NCBI GenBank assembly: GCA_947474455.1
Contig: CANJIL010000004.1
Location: 1-64,000 of the forward strand
DNA: 64,000 bases
Origin: Hyphomonadaceae bacterium
GTDB lineage: Bacteria > Pseudomonadota > Alphaproteobacteria > Caulobacterales > Hyphomonadaceae
Direction: 5' to 3'
The notes beneath the pieces are model-generated. The model was not told where the DNA came from. It did not search any database and saw only the letters and a list, made by a program, of their open reading frames with translations. Position numbers and translations under genes: made by a program. Positions 53,476-63,128 of this stretch are shown here, piece after piece; position 1 is the first letter of the stretch; each line of letters opens with the position of its first letter.

Positions 53476-54459
53476 CTACTTGCCGAGGCCCATCGCATCG
53501 ATCTTGATGAAGGCCGGTCCGAGAATGACCAGGAACAGAACGGGTAGGAAGAACACGATCATCGGCACAGTCAGCTTGGCTGGCAAGGCCGCGGCTTTCT
53601 TTTCCGCTTCGGTGATCCGCATCTCGCGGTTTTCCTTGGCCATCACGCGCAGGGCGGCGCCCATGGGCGTTCCGTATTTTTCGGCCTGCACCAGCGCCAT
53701 GGCGACACCCTTGACGCCCGGATGGTTGGTGCGCTCGGAGAGATTGTAATAAGCTTGGCGGCGATCAGCGAGATAGGAAAGCTCGGCGGTTGTCAGCGCA
53801 AGTTCCTCGGCCAGTTCCGCCGACGCCGTGCCGATCTCCTCGCCCACGCGCGCGAAGGCGCCCTCGATCGACATGCCGGACTCGACGCAGATCAGCATCA
53901 TGTCGAGCGAGTCTGGAAAGGCGCGCATGATCGACGTGCGGCGCTTGGTGATCAGGTTTTCGAGATATAGGTTGGGACCGTAGAAGCCCGCAGCGAAAGC
54001 GAAAACGACGACGCCGATCCGCATTTGCATCTGCAGGCCGTGATTGTTCACTAACCACATGTAGACAAAGGCGGCAACGCCGAAAACGAGCGGCAGCGCG
54101 AAACGGCAGAAGTAGAAAACCGAGATGGGCTTCGGCCCGCGCAGACCCGCTTGCGTCAACTTCTTGAGCACGCCGGGGTCTTCCAGCATCTTCGCAAGGT
54201 CGAGCTTGTCGACAACCTTCTTCACCGCGCTGGTGTCCTTCACGCGGATCGACTTCTTGGCCTCGCCTTCGAGCGCAGCACGGCTTCTTTTGCGCAGCTC
54301 CTCACGGCGGTTGGCGACAGCCTTAAGACGTGTCGCCAGCTTGTCCCCGCTGAACGCGGGCGCGGTCAGCGTCAGCACCGTCGCGAATGTCGCCACCGCC
54401 GCAAAAATCGACGCCAGCGTCATCGGATCGACGATGAAAGAGACCCAATCCGTCCCCAT
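53476..54459 (-). CDS. tadC: Tad pilus type II/IV secretion F-family protein TadC/CpaH
   Basis: GEF domain: FPDSLDMMLICVESGMSIEGAFARVGEEIGTASAELAEELALTTAELSYLADRRQAYYNLSERT; last of the tad block. Confidence 0.9.
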   Translation of the reverse strand: MGTDWVSFIVDPMTLASIFAAVATFATVLTLTAPAFSGDKLATRLKAVANRREELRKRSRAALEGEAKKSIRVKDTSAVKKVVDKLDLAKMLEDPGVLKKLTQAGLRGPKPISVFYFCRFALPLVFGVAAFVYMWLVNNHGLQMQMRIGVVVFAFAAGFYGPNLYLENLITKRRTSIMRAFPDSLDMMLICVESGMSIEGAFARVGEEIGTASAELAEELALTTAELSYLADRRQAYYNLSERTNHPGVKGVAMALVQAEKYGTPMGAALRVMAKENREMRITEAEKKAAALPAKLTVPMIVFFLPVLFLVILGPAFIKIDAMGLGK

Positions 54460-54473
54460 GGCGCTGTCCCGTC

Positions 54474-55478
54474 CTAGAAGTTGAAGTTGATCATGGAGCG
54501 CATGACGTAGATGCCGGTCCCCATGAGGCACACCGCGATCAAGAGGATCAGATGGCCGAGATCGGTCGTGAACAGCGTCATGATGTAGGCAGGCGTGGTG
54601 AAGTAGACCAGCAACATCACAATCACCGGCAACGAGCCGATGATCATCGCCGACGCCTTGGCTTCCGAAGACAGCGCCTTGATCTTCTCGCGCAGCAGCT
54701 TGCGCGAACGCAGCACGTTCGACAGGTTGCCCAGCGCCTCGGAGAGGTTGCCGCCTGCCTTCTGCTGGATGTTCAGAACGATGTTGAAGAAGTTCACTTC
54801 CTGGATCGGCGTGCGCTGGTACATGCGGTCAAGCGCCTGGGGAATGTCGACACCCATCGCGATGGCGTCGCATACGTTCTGGAACTCGGCAGCCAAAGGC
54901 TGCGGGCTCTCCTTGGCGATCATCCTCAGGCACTCCTGCAGCGGCAGGCCCGATTTCACACCGCGAACGATAACATCGATAGCGTCGGCGAACTGACTGA
55001 CGAACTTCTTCTGGCGCCGGGAAATGGCCATGCCTAGGACCCAGCGCGGGAGGCCGAACGCGGCTGCGAACGAGATGCCGGCGGCAGTCAGAAGCATCAC
55101 GTCCCTGTTCATCCCTGCGCCGATGAACAGACCCCCGAACGTCACAACACCCGCCACTGCCGAAGCGATCCAGAACATGGCCGGCGTGAAGTTAAGGCCG
55201 GCCTGCTTGATCTTGTCCTCGATCGATTTGCCGACACGCTTCCGGCGTCGCGCCTCTTCGCGATCACGTAACGCCTTGGAGGTGGCGTCCATCTGCTTCC
55301 GGCGTGCGAGGTTAGCGGCTTCCGCGTTGCCGCCGCGGCTCCGCGCGCCTTCGCTGATCGCCTTGAGACGCTTGGACTGCTTACCTTGCCCCGCCCCGCC
55401 CGCGAACGCGAGACCGAGGCCAGCGATCGCGACGAAGGCCAAGCCCGCGATCGCGTAGGTGATCATGTCGGGTGTCAT
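54474..55478 (-). CDS. tadB: Tad pilus F-family protein TadB/CpaG
   Basis: FADAIDVIVRGVKSGLPLQECLRMIAKESPQPLAAEFQNVCDAIAMGVDIPQALDRMYQRTP. Confidence 0.93.
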   Translation of the reverse strand: MTPDMITYAIAGLAFVAIAGLGLAFAGGAGQGKQSKRLKAISEGARSRGGNAEAANLARRKQMDATSKALRDREEARRRKRVGKSIEDKIKQAGLNFTPAMFWIASAVAGVVTFGGLFIGAGMNRDVMLLTAAGISFAAAFGLPRWVLGMAISRRQKKFVSQFADAIDVIVRGVKSGLPLQECLRMIAKESPQPLAAEFQNVCDAIAMGVDIPQALDRMYQRTPIQEVNFFNIVLNIQQKAGGNLSEALGNLSNVLRSRKLLREKIKALSSEAKASAMIIGSLPVIVMLLVYFTTPAYIMTLFTTDLGHLILLIAVCLMGTGIYVMRSMINFNF

Positions 55479-56995
55479 TGGCGGCCGCCCTCTTCCAGCG
55501 CGTCAAGGGCCCTGCCCAGATCGCCTTCCATGTTGAAGTATTTAGCGCGGTCCCAGAAGCGCGGGCGGCCAATGCCGGTGCCGCGGTGCGTGCCGATCAG
55601 CTTGCCGTCCTTGTCCTCGCCGTCGATCTCATATCGCATCACGTCCTGCGTCACGATCACATCGCCTTCGAGGCCCATCACTTCGGTGATCGACACGATC
55701 TTCCGGGAGCCATCGCGCAGGCGCGATGCCTGGATGACCACATCGATCGAGCCGACGATCATCTCTCGGATTGTACGTTGGGGAAGCGTGAAACCACCCA
55801 TCGTGATCATCGACTCAAGCCGCGAGAGGCCTTCGCGCGGGGTGTTCGCGTGCAGCGTGCCCATCGAGCCGTCGTGGCCCGTGTTCATCGCCTGCAGAAG
55901 GTCGAACGCCTCAGGTCCGCGAACCTCGCCCACGATGATCCGGTCGGGACGCATACGCAGGCAGTTCTTGACGAGATCGGTCATCGAGACCTTGCCCTGG
56001 CCTTCAAGGTTCGGCGGCCGGGTTTCGAGACGCACGACGTGCGGCTGCTGTAGCTGGAGCTCGGCGGCGTCCTCGCAGGTGATGACCCGCTCGCCCGGCG
56101 CGATGAAAGCGGTCAACGTGTTGAGCAGCGTCGTCTTGCCCGAACCCGTACCGCCCGAGATCAGGACGTTGCAGCGGCAGGCGCCGATGATGCGCAGGAT
56201 TTCAGCACCCGGCTCCGAGATCGAGCCGAAGTTCACCAGGTCGGTGATCTTCAGCTTGTCCTTCTTGAACTTCCGGATAGTGAGGGCTGGCCCGTCAATC
56301 GCCAGCGGCGGCGCAATGACGTTGACGCGTGAACCGTCGGCAAGGCGCGCGTCGCAGATCGGCGAGGCTTCATCGACGCGCCGGCCCACCTGGCTCACAA
56401 TCCTTTGGCAGATATTCATCAGCTGCGCGTTGTTGCGGAAGCGGATGTTTGTGCGCTGAATCTTTCCGGCGACCTCAATGTAGGTCGTGCCGGCGCCGTT
56501 TACCATGATGTCGGCGATGTCGTCTCGCGCCAGAAGCGGCTCAAGCGGCCCATAGCCGAGGACGTCGTTGCAGATGTCCTCGAGCAATGTTTCCTGCTCG
56601 GCGACCGACATGACGACGTTCTTGATCGAGACGATCTCGATCACGATGTCGCGGATCTCCTCACGCGCGCTTTCCTGGTCGAGCTGCGCCAACTGGCTCA
56701 GGTCAATTGTGTCGATCAGCGCGTTGAAGACTTCGGTCTTGGTCCGGTAGTATTCGTCCGACCGGCTGTCGATCGCGGCGACTTTTTCTTTTGGCGGCGG
56801 CGGCGCGCTCTTTGCCGCTGGCTTGCTGGATGCGGCTGCGGTTGAGCGCGGCGGCGGAGGCGGCGGATCGCTCAGCCCGGCCCCGTGCGAAGCGGCCGGC
56901 TTTGGCGGCGGCGGGGCTGCCGCGGGACGCGGTGTTTCGGCCGCCGCTGGCGGCGGGACAGCAGGTCCGCCCGTCGTCGTGCGTTTGCCGAACAT
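55475..56995 (-). CDS. cpaF: Tad pilus ATPase TadA/CpaF
   Basis: Walker A ISGGTGSGKTTLLNTL; RIIVGEVRGPEAFDLLQAMNTGHDGSMGTLHANTPREGLSRLE. Confidence 0.96.
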   Translation of the reverse strand: MFGKRTTTGGPAVPPPAAAETPRPAAAPPPPKPAASHGAGLSDPPPPPPRSTAAASSKPAAKSAPPPPKEKVAAIDSRSDEYYRTKTEVFNALIDTIDLSQLAQLDQESAREEIRDIVIEIVSIKNVVMSVAEQETLLEDICNDVLGYGPLEPLLARDDIADIMVNGAGTTYIEVAGKIQRTNIRFRNNAQLMNICQRIVSQVGRRVDEASPICDARLADGSRVNVIAPPLAIDGPALTIRKFKKDKLKITDLVNFGSISEPGAEILRIIGACRCNVLISGGTGSGKTTLLNTLTAFIAPGERVITCEDAAELQLQQPHVVRLETRPPNLEGQGKVSMTDLVKNCLRMRPDRIIVGEVRGPEAFDLLQAMNTGHDGSMGTLHANTPREGLSRLESMITMGGFTLPQRTIREMIVGSIDVVIQASRLRDGSRKIVSITEVMGLEGDVIVTQDVMRYEIDGEDKDGKLIGTHRGTGIGRPRFWDRAKYFNMEGDLGRALDALEEGGRQ

Positions 56996-57004
56996 ACCCT
57001 ACTC

Positions 57005-58687
57005 CTACTTGCCCAACAGCTTTTTCAGCATGGAGGGCTTGGCCGTCTGAATTTCGCGACCCGTGAGCAGCGCAGCGAGCTGATCGAGCCCGTGCGCAAC
57101 CTTGGATTCCGGCGCCACGTCGAAGATCATCTGGCCATTGTTGGCTGCGGTGCCGAAGAGTTGCGCGTCAAAAGGCAGCACCAGGGATGGCTCGACGCCG
57201 ATGGCCTGGCCGAAGTCCTTCGCCGGGATCTCCGGACGCTTCGGCAGCCCCACCATGTTTAGCACCAGCCTGGGCGGATTGTCGTTTGGCCGCGCGGCCT
57301 TGAGGAAGTCGATCAGATTCTTGCCGTTACGCAGCGAAGCGAGATCCGGCCCAGCCACGACCACCAGCTCGTCGGCCGAGATGACGGTTGACTTGAACCA
57401 GTCGCTCCAGATGTGCGGCAAGTCCAGCACCACGAAGGGAACCGAGCCCCGGACCTGCTCCAGCACGCGGGTGTAGGTTTCAGGGTCGAGGTTGTACGTG
57501 CGGTCCAGCGTCGCCGGCGCCGTGAACAACGAGAGCCTGTCGGTCGCCTTGGTGATCAGACGGCCCATGATCGCATCGTCGAACCGGTCCGGCGACATCA
57601 GCGCGTCAGCGATGGTCGCTTGCGTGTCCTGGTTGAAGTCGAGCCCGGTTGTGCCGAAGTTCAGGTCGAGGTCGACCAGCGTCGCATTGACTTTGCAGCG
57701 CTCAGACAAGGCCCAGGCGAGGTTATGGGCGATGGATGAAGCGCCCACGCCGCCCTTGACGCCCGTGACCGCCAGCGTCTTGCCGGTGAACGGAGCTTCC
57801 GGGTCGGTGAACAAGTTGGCGATCGAGCGGATCATCTGCACCGGATCGATCGGCGCGACGAGATACTCGGAAACGCCCCGGCGCATCAGCTCGCGATAGA
57901 GACGGATGTCGTTGGTCTGGCCGAGAACGACGACACGGATGTTCTCGTCGCAATACTCAGCCAGCGAATCCAGCTCGGCTAGCAGGTTGCGCGGATCGCC
58001 TGAGCCCTCGATGACGAGCAGGTTCGGCGTCGTCTCGTTGACGTAGTACTGCATCGCCGCCGGAACACCGCCTTCGAAAACTTCCATCGTGACATTCTTC
58101 ATGCGGCGATCGTTCATGATCGTCCGCAGGAGATTGAGCGATGCCGTGCGCGTGCAGAAGCCGTGGACCGTGATGCGCGGTATCGGGCGGTCGCCGCCTG
58201 TATGGGCGGCGCCGAAGGAGTAGTCGTAGCCAAGGCCCTGCCCCGCGGCGTCGTCAGCGATAGGTTCGGCCTCGGCCACCGTCATCGGCGGGAGGTCTTC
58301 GATAGGCGGCTCGGCCGGCTTCGGCTGCAGCCACGGCTCGTCAGAGTACGTGATTGGCTTCGCCGCAGGAGGATGCGACGGCGCATCGAAACCTTCGGCT
58401 TCGTCCGAAAACTCATCCTCGAATTGCGCGAAATCCTGCTCGACCGCCTTGTATTCGGAGGATGCGGGCGCCGCCGGCTGCAAAGTCCGCACGGCTTCCG
58501 GCGGAGGCAGCGTCATGAAGTCGTCGTCTTCGGGATTGAAGGCGAGGTCGCCAAACGCTGGCGTGTTGTTGTCCTGACCGCGCAATGCAGCTGCGAAAGT
58601 CGCGCCGATCGGCGCGTCCATGTCGAGATCGTGAGCGAGCTGATCGAGATCGCTGTCATCATCAAACTTGTCGCGTGGTCCGGTCAT
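57005..58687 (-). CDS. cpaE: Tad pilus localisation ATPase-like CpaE/TadZ
   Basis: Receiver-like N-terminal domain, GVKGGVGASSIAHNLAWALSE P-loop; LDLNFGTTGLDFNQDT. Confidence 0.93.
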   Translation of the reverse strand: MTGPRDKFDDDSDLDQLAHDLDMDAPIGATFAAALRGQDNNTPAFGDLAFNPEDDDFMTLPPPEAVRTLQPAAPASSEYKAVEQDFAQFEDEFSDEAEGFDAPSHPPAAKPITYSDEPWLQPKPAEPPIEDLPPMTVAEAEPIADDAAGQGLGYDYSFGAAHTGGDRPIPRITVHGFCTRTASLNLLRTIMNDRRMKNVTMEVFEGGVPAAMQYYVNETTPNLLVIEGSGDPRNLLAELDSLAEYCDENIRVVVLGQTNDIRLYRELMRRGVSEYLVAPIDPVQMIRSIANLFTDPEAPFTGKTLAVTGVKGGVGASSIAHNLAWALSERCKVNATLVDLDLNFGTTGLDFNQDTQATIADALMSPDRFDDAIMGRLITKATDRLSLFTAPATLDRTYNLDPETYTRVLEQVRGSVPFVVLDLPHIWSDWFKSTVISADELVVVAGPDLASLRNGKNLIDFLKAARPNDNPPRLVLNMVGLPKRPEIPAKDFGQAIGVEPSLVLPFDAQLFGTAANNGQMIFDVAPESKVAHGLDQLAALLTGREIQTAKPSMLKKLLGK

Positions 58688-58702
58688 GTCCGCCCCTGAT
58701 TT

Positions 58703-59383
58703 CTATTTCACGGCCGTGCTGATGGCGCCGTCAGCATCGCCATTGCGTTCAGCGGAGGTCTTCTCGCCATTGCGATACTTCGAGAACACGACGCCGCGGC
58801 GCACGGTGTCGGCGGGATCCATCCGCCGCGGACCAACCAGGTCCGATGCGTTGGCGATCTGGGCCGCAAGGTTCACAGAAGTTGCGCAGCCGAATGACGG
58901 CAGCGCAAGGTTAGCGCCTGTCCACGCGAAGTCCCAATGTGAAATGTCTGGGCAGTTCGGCACGACGGCGTTGTAGGTGCGATAGCTGATTATCAGCGGA
59001 GCAGTCCTTGCGCCTGTGCCGTCATAGGTGCCCTCGGCGATGTGAGTTGGCTCGATGCCTTCGGCCAGCATCACGGCGCGCGCGTCAGCGGCGGCTCGCA
59101 TGGCCGAGATATCGTCAGGCCCGTTGCTGGGGCGTGAAATGATTACGGCGCCATGGCCTTCGGCTCGATAGTTGGCGGCAAAGTATTTCACCGCGTCACG
59201 CTCGGCCTCGTTGAGCTTCTCGCCGGCGACGATCGTATCGATCTTGAGATCCGCGGTGGCCTCCTCCGCGACAATCTGGATATGTGAGCGACTTGCCAAG
59301 GCAATCTCTTCAGGAGAATGCTGGCAGGCGCTCAGTGCAACCAGTGAGGCGCCTGCAAATACGATATGGAAACGCGAAGACAT
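58703..59383 (-). CDS. cpaD: pilus assembly lipoprotein CpaD
   Basis: Lipobox LSACQHS; VISRPSNGPDD..; NCPDISHWDFAWTGANLALPSFGCATSVNLAAQIANASDLVGPR. Confidence 0.92.
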   Translation of the reverse strand: MSSRFHIVFAGASLVALSACQHSPEEIALASRSHIQIVAEEATADLKIDTIVAGEKLNEAERDAVKYFAANYRAEGHGAVIISRPSNGPDDISAMRAAADARAVMLAEGIEPTHIAEGTYDGTGARTAPLIISYRTYNAVVPNCPDISHWDFAWTGANLALPSFGCATSVNLAAQIANASDLVGPRRMDPADTVRRGVVFSKYRNGEKTSAERNGDADGAISTAVK

Positions 59384-59396
59384 TCCGTGCCTCCCC

Positions 59397-60914
59397 TCAA
59401 TCGACAATGAAGCCGCTGGCGCCGCTCGGAGGCGAAGCCTTCGCCGCAGCTGAACCAGGCACGGCGTAAACGTCGTTCAGTTTGCCAAACAGAACCGTGC
59501 GCGCGTCCGTCGCGGTCACGTAGCCACGGTCTGGATCGCGAAAGCCTTGCGGATCTGTAGGATCAACCAAGTAAGGCGTCACAATCACGACCAGCTCGGT
59601 TTCGTCGTTCTGGAAGTCACGGCTGCGGAACAACGCACCGAGAACCGGGATGTCTTTCGCGGCCGGAATGCCATCGAGGCTCTGCTTCGTCGATTCCTGG
59701 ATAAGGCCAGCGATCACAAGGCTGCCGCCTGAGGGAATTTCCACCGTTGTTTCTGCACGCCGAACCTTCAGCGCCGGAATGGTCAGCGACGTCGCAGCAA
59801 CGGCCTGACCGGTGGCGGGATCGATCGTCACGCCAGAGTCGGCTTGGAAACCGCCCTGCTGGGTGAGCTCGGACACCTCGACAGAAAGCTGGAGCGAGAT
59901 GCGGCCTTCCGACAGCACGACCGGCGTATAGCCGAGGCCCACGCCGAACGGTTTAAACTCGATGGAAATCTTGCCTTGGTCCTGTGCGACCGGCACGGGG
60001 AATTCGCCGCCGACAAGGAACTTGCCAGCCTCGCCTGAGATCGCTGTGAGGTTCGGCTCGGCCAGCGTGCGCACGATGCCGACACGTTCGAGGGCATTGA
60101 GCTTGACGCCGACGCCGCTCTGCTGCGCCGCGCCAACGAGGTTCTTGTAGCCAAGGTCTGCTGCGAGGCCTCCAAGCGCGGTGCCCGCGATGGGGAATGC
60201 GTTGGACGACGACATCGAGAAGTTGTTGTCGAAATTGTTGCCCGAAAGCTGACCGAAACCAATCGCGCCCGACAGGTTGATGCCCATCTGCTTGATGACC
60301 GTGCGCTGCATCTCGACGAAGCGCACCTTGAGCGTGACCTGGTCCTTGCCATCGATCGACATCAGGTTGAGGATCGAGTTGTCGTCCTTGGCGTAGGTCC
60401 GCGCAAGCTGCACGACGCGATCGGAGCCCGAAAGGTTCGGCACGGAGCCGGCGAGGATGATACGGCCGTTCACCGCTTCGACCTGCACCTTGGAGCCAGG
60501 GACGTGGCGCTTGATGAGTGTGCGCAACTGATCCATGCCCGCGACGCCGTCGGTGACGGAGATCTCGAGCACTTTCACCTTGCGGCCTGAGCGGTCGAGA
60601 AACACGATATTGCTCTCGCCCGGCGCGACGCCCATCACGGCGATGCGGCGGCGGTCGCGTGCGATAATGTTGGCGATCTTGTCGTTGGCGATGATGACAT
60701 CGTCGATGTCGGTGTCGAACTCGATCATGTAGGACTTGTTGACCGTGAGCGTCAGCACTTCTGTTGCGGTCGGAGCCGATGCATCAGGCACCGCTACGCG
60801 GCGTGCGGGAGCCCCGCTGAGTTCGTCGGCAGGCGGCTGGGCCAGCGCGCCGGGCGAAATCACGACCAGGGTCGTAGCAAGGCTCGCGAGGACAATGTTA
60901 CGCTTGGCTGACAT
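59397..60914 (-). CDS. cpaC: pilus secretin CpaC/RcpA
   Basis: VNKSYMIEFDTDIDDVIIANDKIANIIARDRRRIAVMGVAPGESNIVFLDRSG; secretin core EPNLTAISGEAGKFLVGGEFPVPVAQ..GLGYTPVVLSEGRISLQLSVEVSEL. Confidence 0.95.
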   Translation of the reverse strand: MSAKRNIVLASLATTLVVISPGALAQPPADELSGAPARRVAVPDASAPTATEVLTLTVNKSYMIEFDTDIDDVIIANDKIANIIARDRRRIAVMGVAPGESNIVFLDRSGRKVKVLEISVTDGVAGMDQLRTLIKRHVPGSKVQVEAVNGRIILAGSVPNLSGSDRVVQLARTYAKDDNSILNLMSIDGKDQVTLKVRFVEMQRTVIKQMGINLSGAIGFGQLSGNNFDNNFSMSSSNAFPIAGTALGGLAADLGYKNLVGAAQQSGVGVKLNALERVGIVRTLAEPNLTAISGEAGKFLVGGEFPVPVAQDQGKISIEFKPFGVGLGYTPVVLSEGRISLQLSVEVSELTQQGGFQADSGVTIDPATGQAVAATSLTIPALKVRRAETTVEIPSGGSLVIAGLIQESTKQSLDGIPAAKDIPVLGALFRSRDFQNDETELVVIVTPYLVDPTDPQGFRDPDRGYVTATDARTVLFGKLNDVYAVPGSAAAKASPPSGASGFIVD

Positions 60915-60922
60915 GACTGACC

Positions 60923-61801
60923 TCAACCTGCCGGCGTCGAACTGACGCTCTCATTGCCGTAGCGGTAGACGCGCACGCCTTCGACATCCTGCGAAACTCC
61001 GTCACGATAGACGCGGCCCGCGCTCGTTGCGCCTTGAGGCGACTGCATGTCGGCGATCGAACGCAGCGTAAGTGCAATTTCGCCGGCTTTCTTTGCTGAG
61101 CTCAGCAATGTTGCGTCGCGCTCGGTCAATTCCAGCGTCGCGCGCGAGCCGATGATCACCTGGCCCTGCCCCGATCGGGGCGACTCGGCGTCGTTTTCGG
61201 CCGGCGGGGCGCCATAGCTCGCATCGATGGCAAGCACGCGGACGTTGGACAGGATGATGTCAGAGCGGATGTTCATCTTGTTGTTGCCGCCTGAATTGTT
61301 GTCGATGGAGCGCGTGACGATGACATCGACGCGGTCATTGGGCTGAATGAAACCGCCCGCCGCAACCTCGGCAGCGATTTCGACCGAGACAGCGCGCATG
61401 CCTGGCGTGAGCATCACGGCCATGAAGCCTGCGGTACCCGGATGCATCAGCTTGCTGATAGTGACTGGTTCGCCCGGGACGAGATCGAAGCGCGCGACAG
61501 CGCCGACCATCTTTTCGAGGCCTTCCGGCTCTTTCTCTTTCTCGATGAAAGCGTCGGCCGGCGCGCTCGCCGGCCATTCCTGCCAGCGCAGGTCGTCAGC
61601 GGACACAAACTTGCCAACGGGAATTGCTTCCTTCGCGACGAGCACCTGCTTCGTCGGTATTTCGACGGGCTTGGGCGCTTCCGCCGGCGCAGCGACAGCC
61701 GCAACAGCAGGTGCGGACGTCTGCACAGAGCGCACAAGGAAGACGGCGGCAATCGCGGCGCCAGCCGCCACCAGAAGAATGATCAGTCGCACAGGCGACA
61801 T
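60923..61801 (-). CDS. cpaB: Flp pilus assembly protein CpaB/RcpC
   Basis: SAF-like VLVAKEAIPVGKFVSADDLRWQEWP; GMRAVSVEIAAEVAAGGFIQPNDRVDVIVT. ATG 61801 with GGAGGGCCTTC. Confidence 0.93.
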   Translation of the reverse strand: MSPVRLIILLVAAGAAIAAVFLVRSVQTSAPAVAAVAAPAEAPKPVEIPTKQVLVAKEAIPVGKFVSADDLRWQEWPASAPADAFIEKEKEPEGLEKMVGAVARFDLVPGEPVTISKLMHPGTAGFMAVMLTPGMRAVSVEIAAEVAAGGFIQPNDRVDVIVTRSIDNNSGGNNKMNIRSDIILSNVRVLAIDASYGAPPAENDAESPRSGQGQVIIGSRATLELTERDATLLSSAKKAGEIALTLRSIADMQSPQGATSAGRVYRDGVSQDVEGVRVYRYGNESVSSTPAG

Positions 61802-61884
61802 GAAGGCCCTCCGCCGCAGGCCCCCAAAGGCCTGAAAGGGGCCCTGTCCTGAGCGTGACATTTTCACGAGGGCTCTAAAGGAGA

Positions 61885-61933
61885 GTTAAGACGAACGGGC
61901 GGAGGGCATTAACGTTTCACGTGAAGTCTTAAC
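61885..61933. promoter_or_regulatory. inverted-repeat regulatory candidate between cpaA and cpaB
   Basis: GTTAAGAC (61885-61892) ... GTCTTAAC (61926-61933) with the palindrome TTCACGTGAA (61916-61925) inside. Confidence 0.5.
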
Positions 61934-61947
61934 CGTGCAAATTTTGC

Positions 61948-62454
61948 CTAGGCGCTGAAACCCGCAAGACCGGCCGCGAGCACGGGCGATGCCGGCGCCG
62001 CGAGAAGCGCGCCCGCGGCGATCGCCACCGCATAGGGCGCGCCTTCTTCTGGTGACATCAGGCGATTGAGCCACGGTTTAGCACTCGACAGCTTCATGCG
62101 CCTGAGGACGATCAGCACGGCGGCAAGCGCACCGCCCGCGATTGCCATGCCCATGATGAAAGAAGCGCTAGCGGAAAGTCCGGTCCACAAGCAGGCCGCC
62201 GCGATCACTTTCGCATCCCCTCCCCCGAAAACGTTGAGGTAGAAGAGAGCTGCACAGACAAGCAACACGCCGGCTCCGAACACCAGGTGCCAACCGATCT
62301 GGTCCCAGGAGAGTCCAGCCGCAAGGGCGGCGGGAAGGAAAGCAACGCCGAGCACGATCGACACCCAGTTGGGTATCGTCATGGTGGAGACGTCGTGCCA
62401 GGCGGCGTAGATCAGCAAAAGCGGAAACGCCAGGCAGAGCAGCGACGTGATCAT
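61948..62454 (-). CDS. cpaA: prepilin peptidase CpaA/TadV
   Basis: YAAWHDVSTMTIPNWVSIVLG and GGGDAKVIAAACLWTG are A24 peptidase Asp motifs. Confidence 0.93.
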   Translation of the reverse strand: MITSLLCLAFPLLLIYAAWHDVSTMTIPNWVSIVLGVAFLPAALAAGLSWDQIGWHLVFGAGVLLVCAALFYLNVFGGGDAKVIAAACLWTGLSASASFIMGMAIAGGALAAVLIVLRRMKLSSAKPWLNRLMSPEEGAPYAVAIAAGALLAAPASPVLAAGLAGFSA

Positions 62455-62538
62455 CTTCCACCCAAGTTGTGATCCAAGCAACTTACTTCAATTCGCTGAA
62501 GGAAGCGTTGACCGCTCCAAGTATTCGCAAAAAGAAAG

Positions 62539-62565
62539 AAGCCGCGGACGAGGTCCGCGGCTTCT
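62539..62565 (-). terminator. intrinsic terminator of the flp pilin gene
   Basis: GAAGCCGCGGAC-GAG-GTCCGCGGCTTC followed by T-rich TTTCTTTTT on the minus strand. Confidence 0.85.
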
Positions 62566-62603
62566 CCATGTCTTATGCCAGCTGTGCAGCCGGCGTAGGC
62601 TTA

Positions 62604-62792
62604 TTAGGGAGCCGGGGGGGGGCCAGCGCCCGTCAGTTCCGCAGAAACGTCGCCGAAGGTGGTGGCAAGGTTCGTACCAAGCGTCGACACGGCGCCGATG
62701 ATGGCGACGGCGATCAGAGCAGCGATGAGGCCGTACTCGATCGCGGTCGCGCCGGATTCGTTCTTGAAGAATTTTTTCATGACGTTTTTCAT
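62604..62792 (-). CDS. flp: Flp family type IVb pilin
   Basis: MKNVMKKFFKNESGATAIEYGLIAALIAVAIIGAVSTLGTNLATTFGDVSAELTGAGPPPAP: prepilin G/ATAIEYGLIAAL motif; GGAGAAGC upstream of the ATG. Confidence 0.95.
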   Translation of the reverse strand: MKNVMKKFFKNESGATAIEYGLIAALIAVAIIGAVSTLGTNLATTFGDVSAELTGAGPPPAP

Positions 62793-63128
62793 TTTTGCTT
62801 CTCCGCTATGCATGGCTTTTGTTTTCCCACAGTGAATTACCATCACCCGCAGTAGGTATGTTGAGTTCTACATGAGCTGGATTGATATCACGTAAAACGA
62901 ACAAGAAATTTGCAGGTATTCGTGTTCATTCGCGCTTAACTAGGTTCGCAACGATTGATTCAATACTTTGAATAGACCAATAACGCCGATGCCGCCGCCA
63001 GGTCGCGTGTATTATAGACTCACGCGCGCGAACCCCTCCCTGCCGCACTGAAGCACGGGCCAATGCCTTAGCCATTGATTCAGTCTTGATCCCTATCGTG
63101 ATCCGAACGGCCCCCCCGGGAGACGTCC

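Noticed and set aside
55386-56459. 357-aa plus-strand ORF in cpaF, and the minus ORF 52605..53498
   Set aside because: Antisense to strongly supported CDSs.
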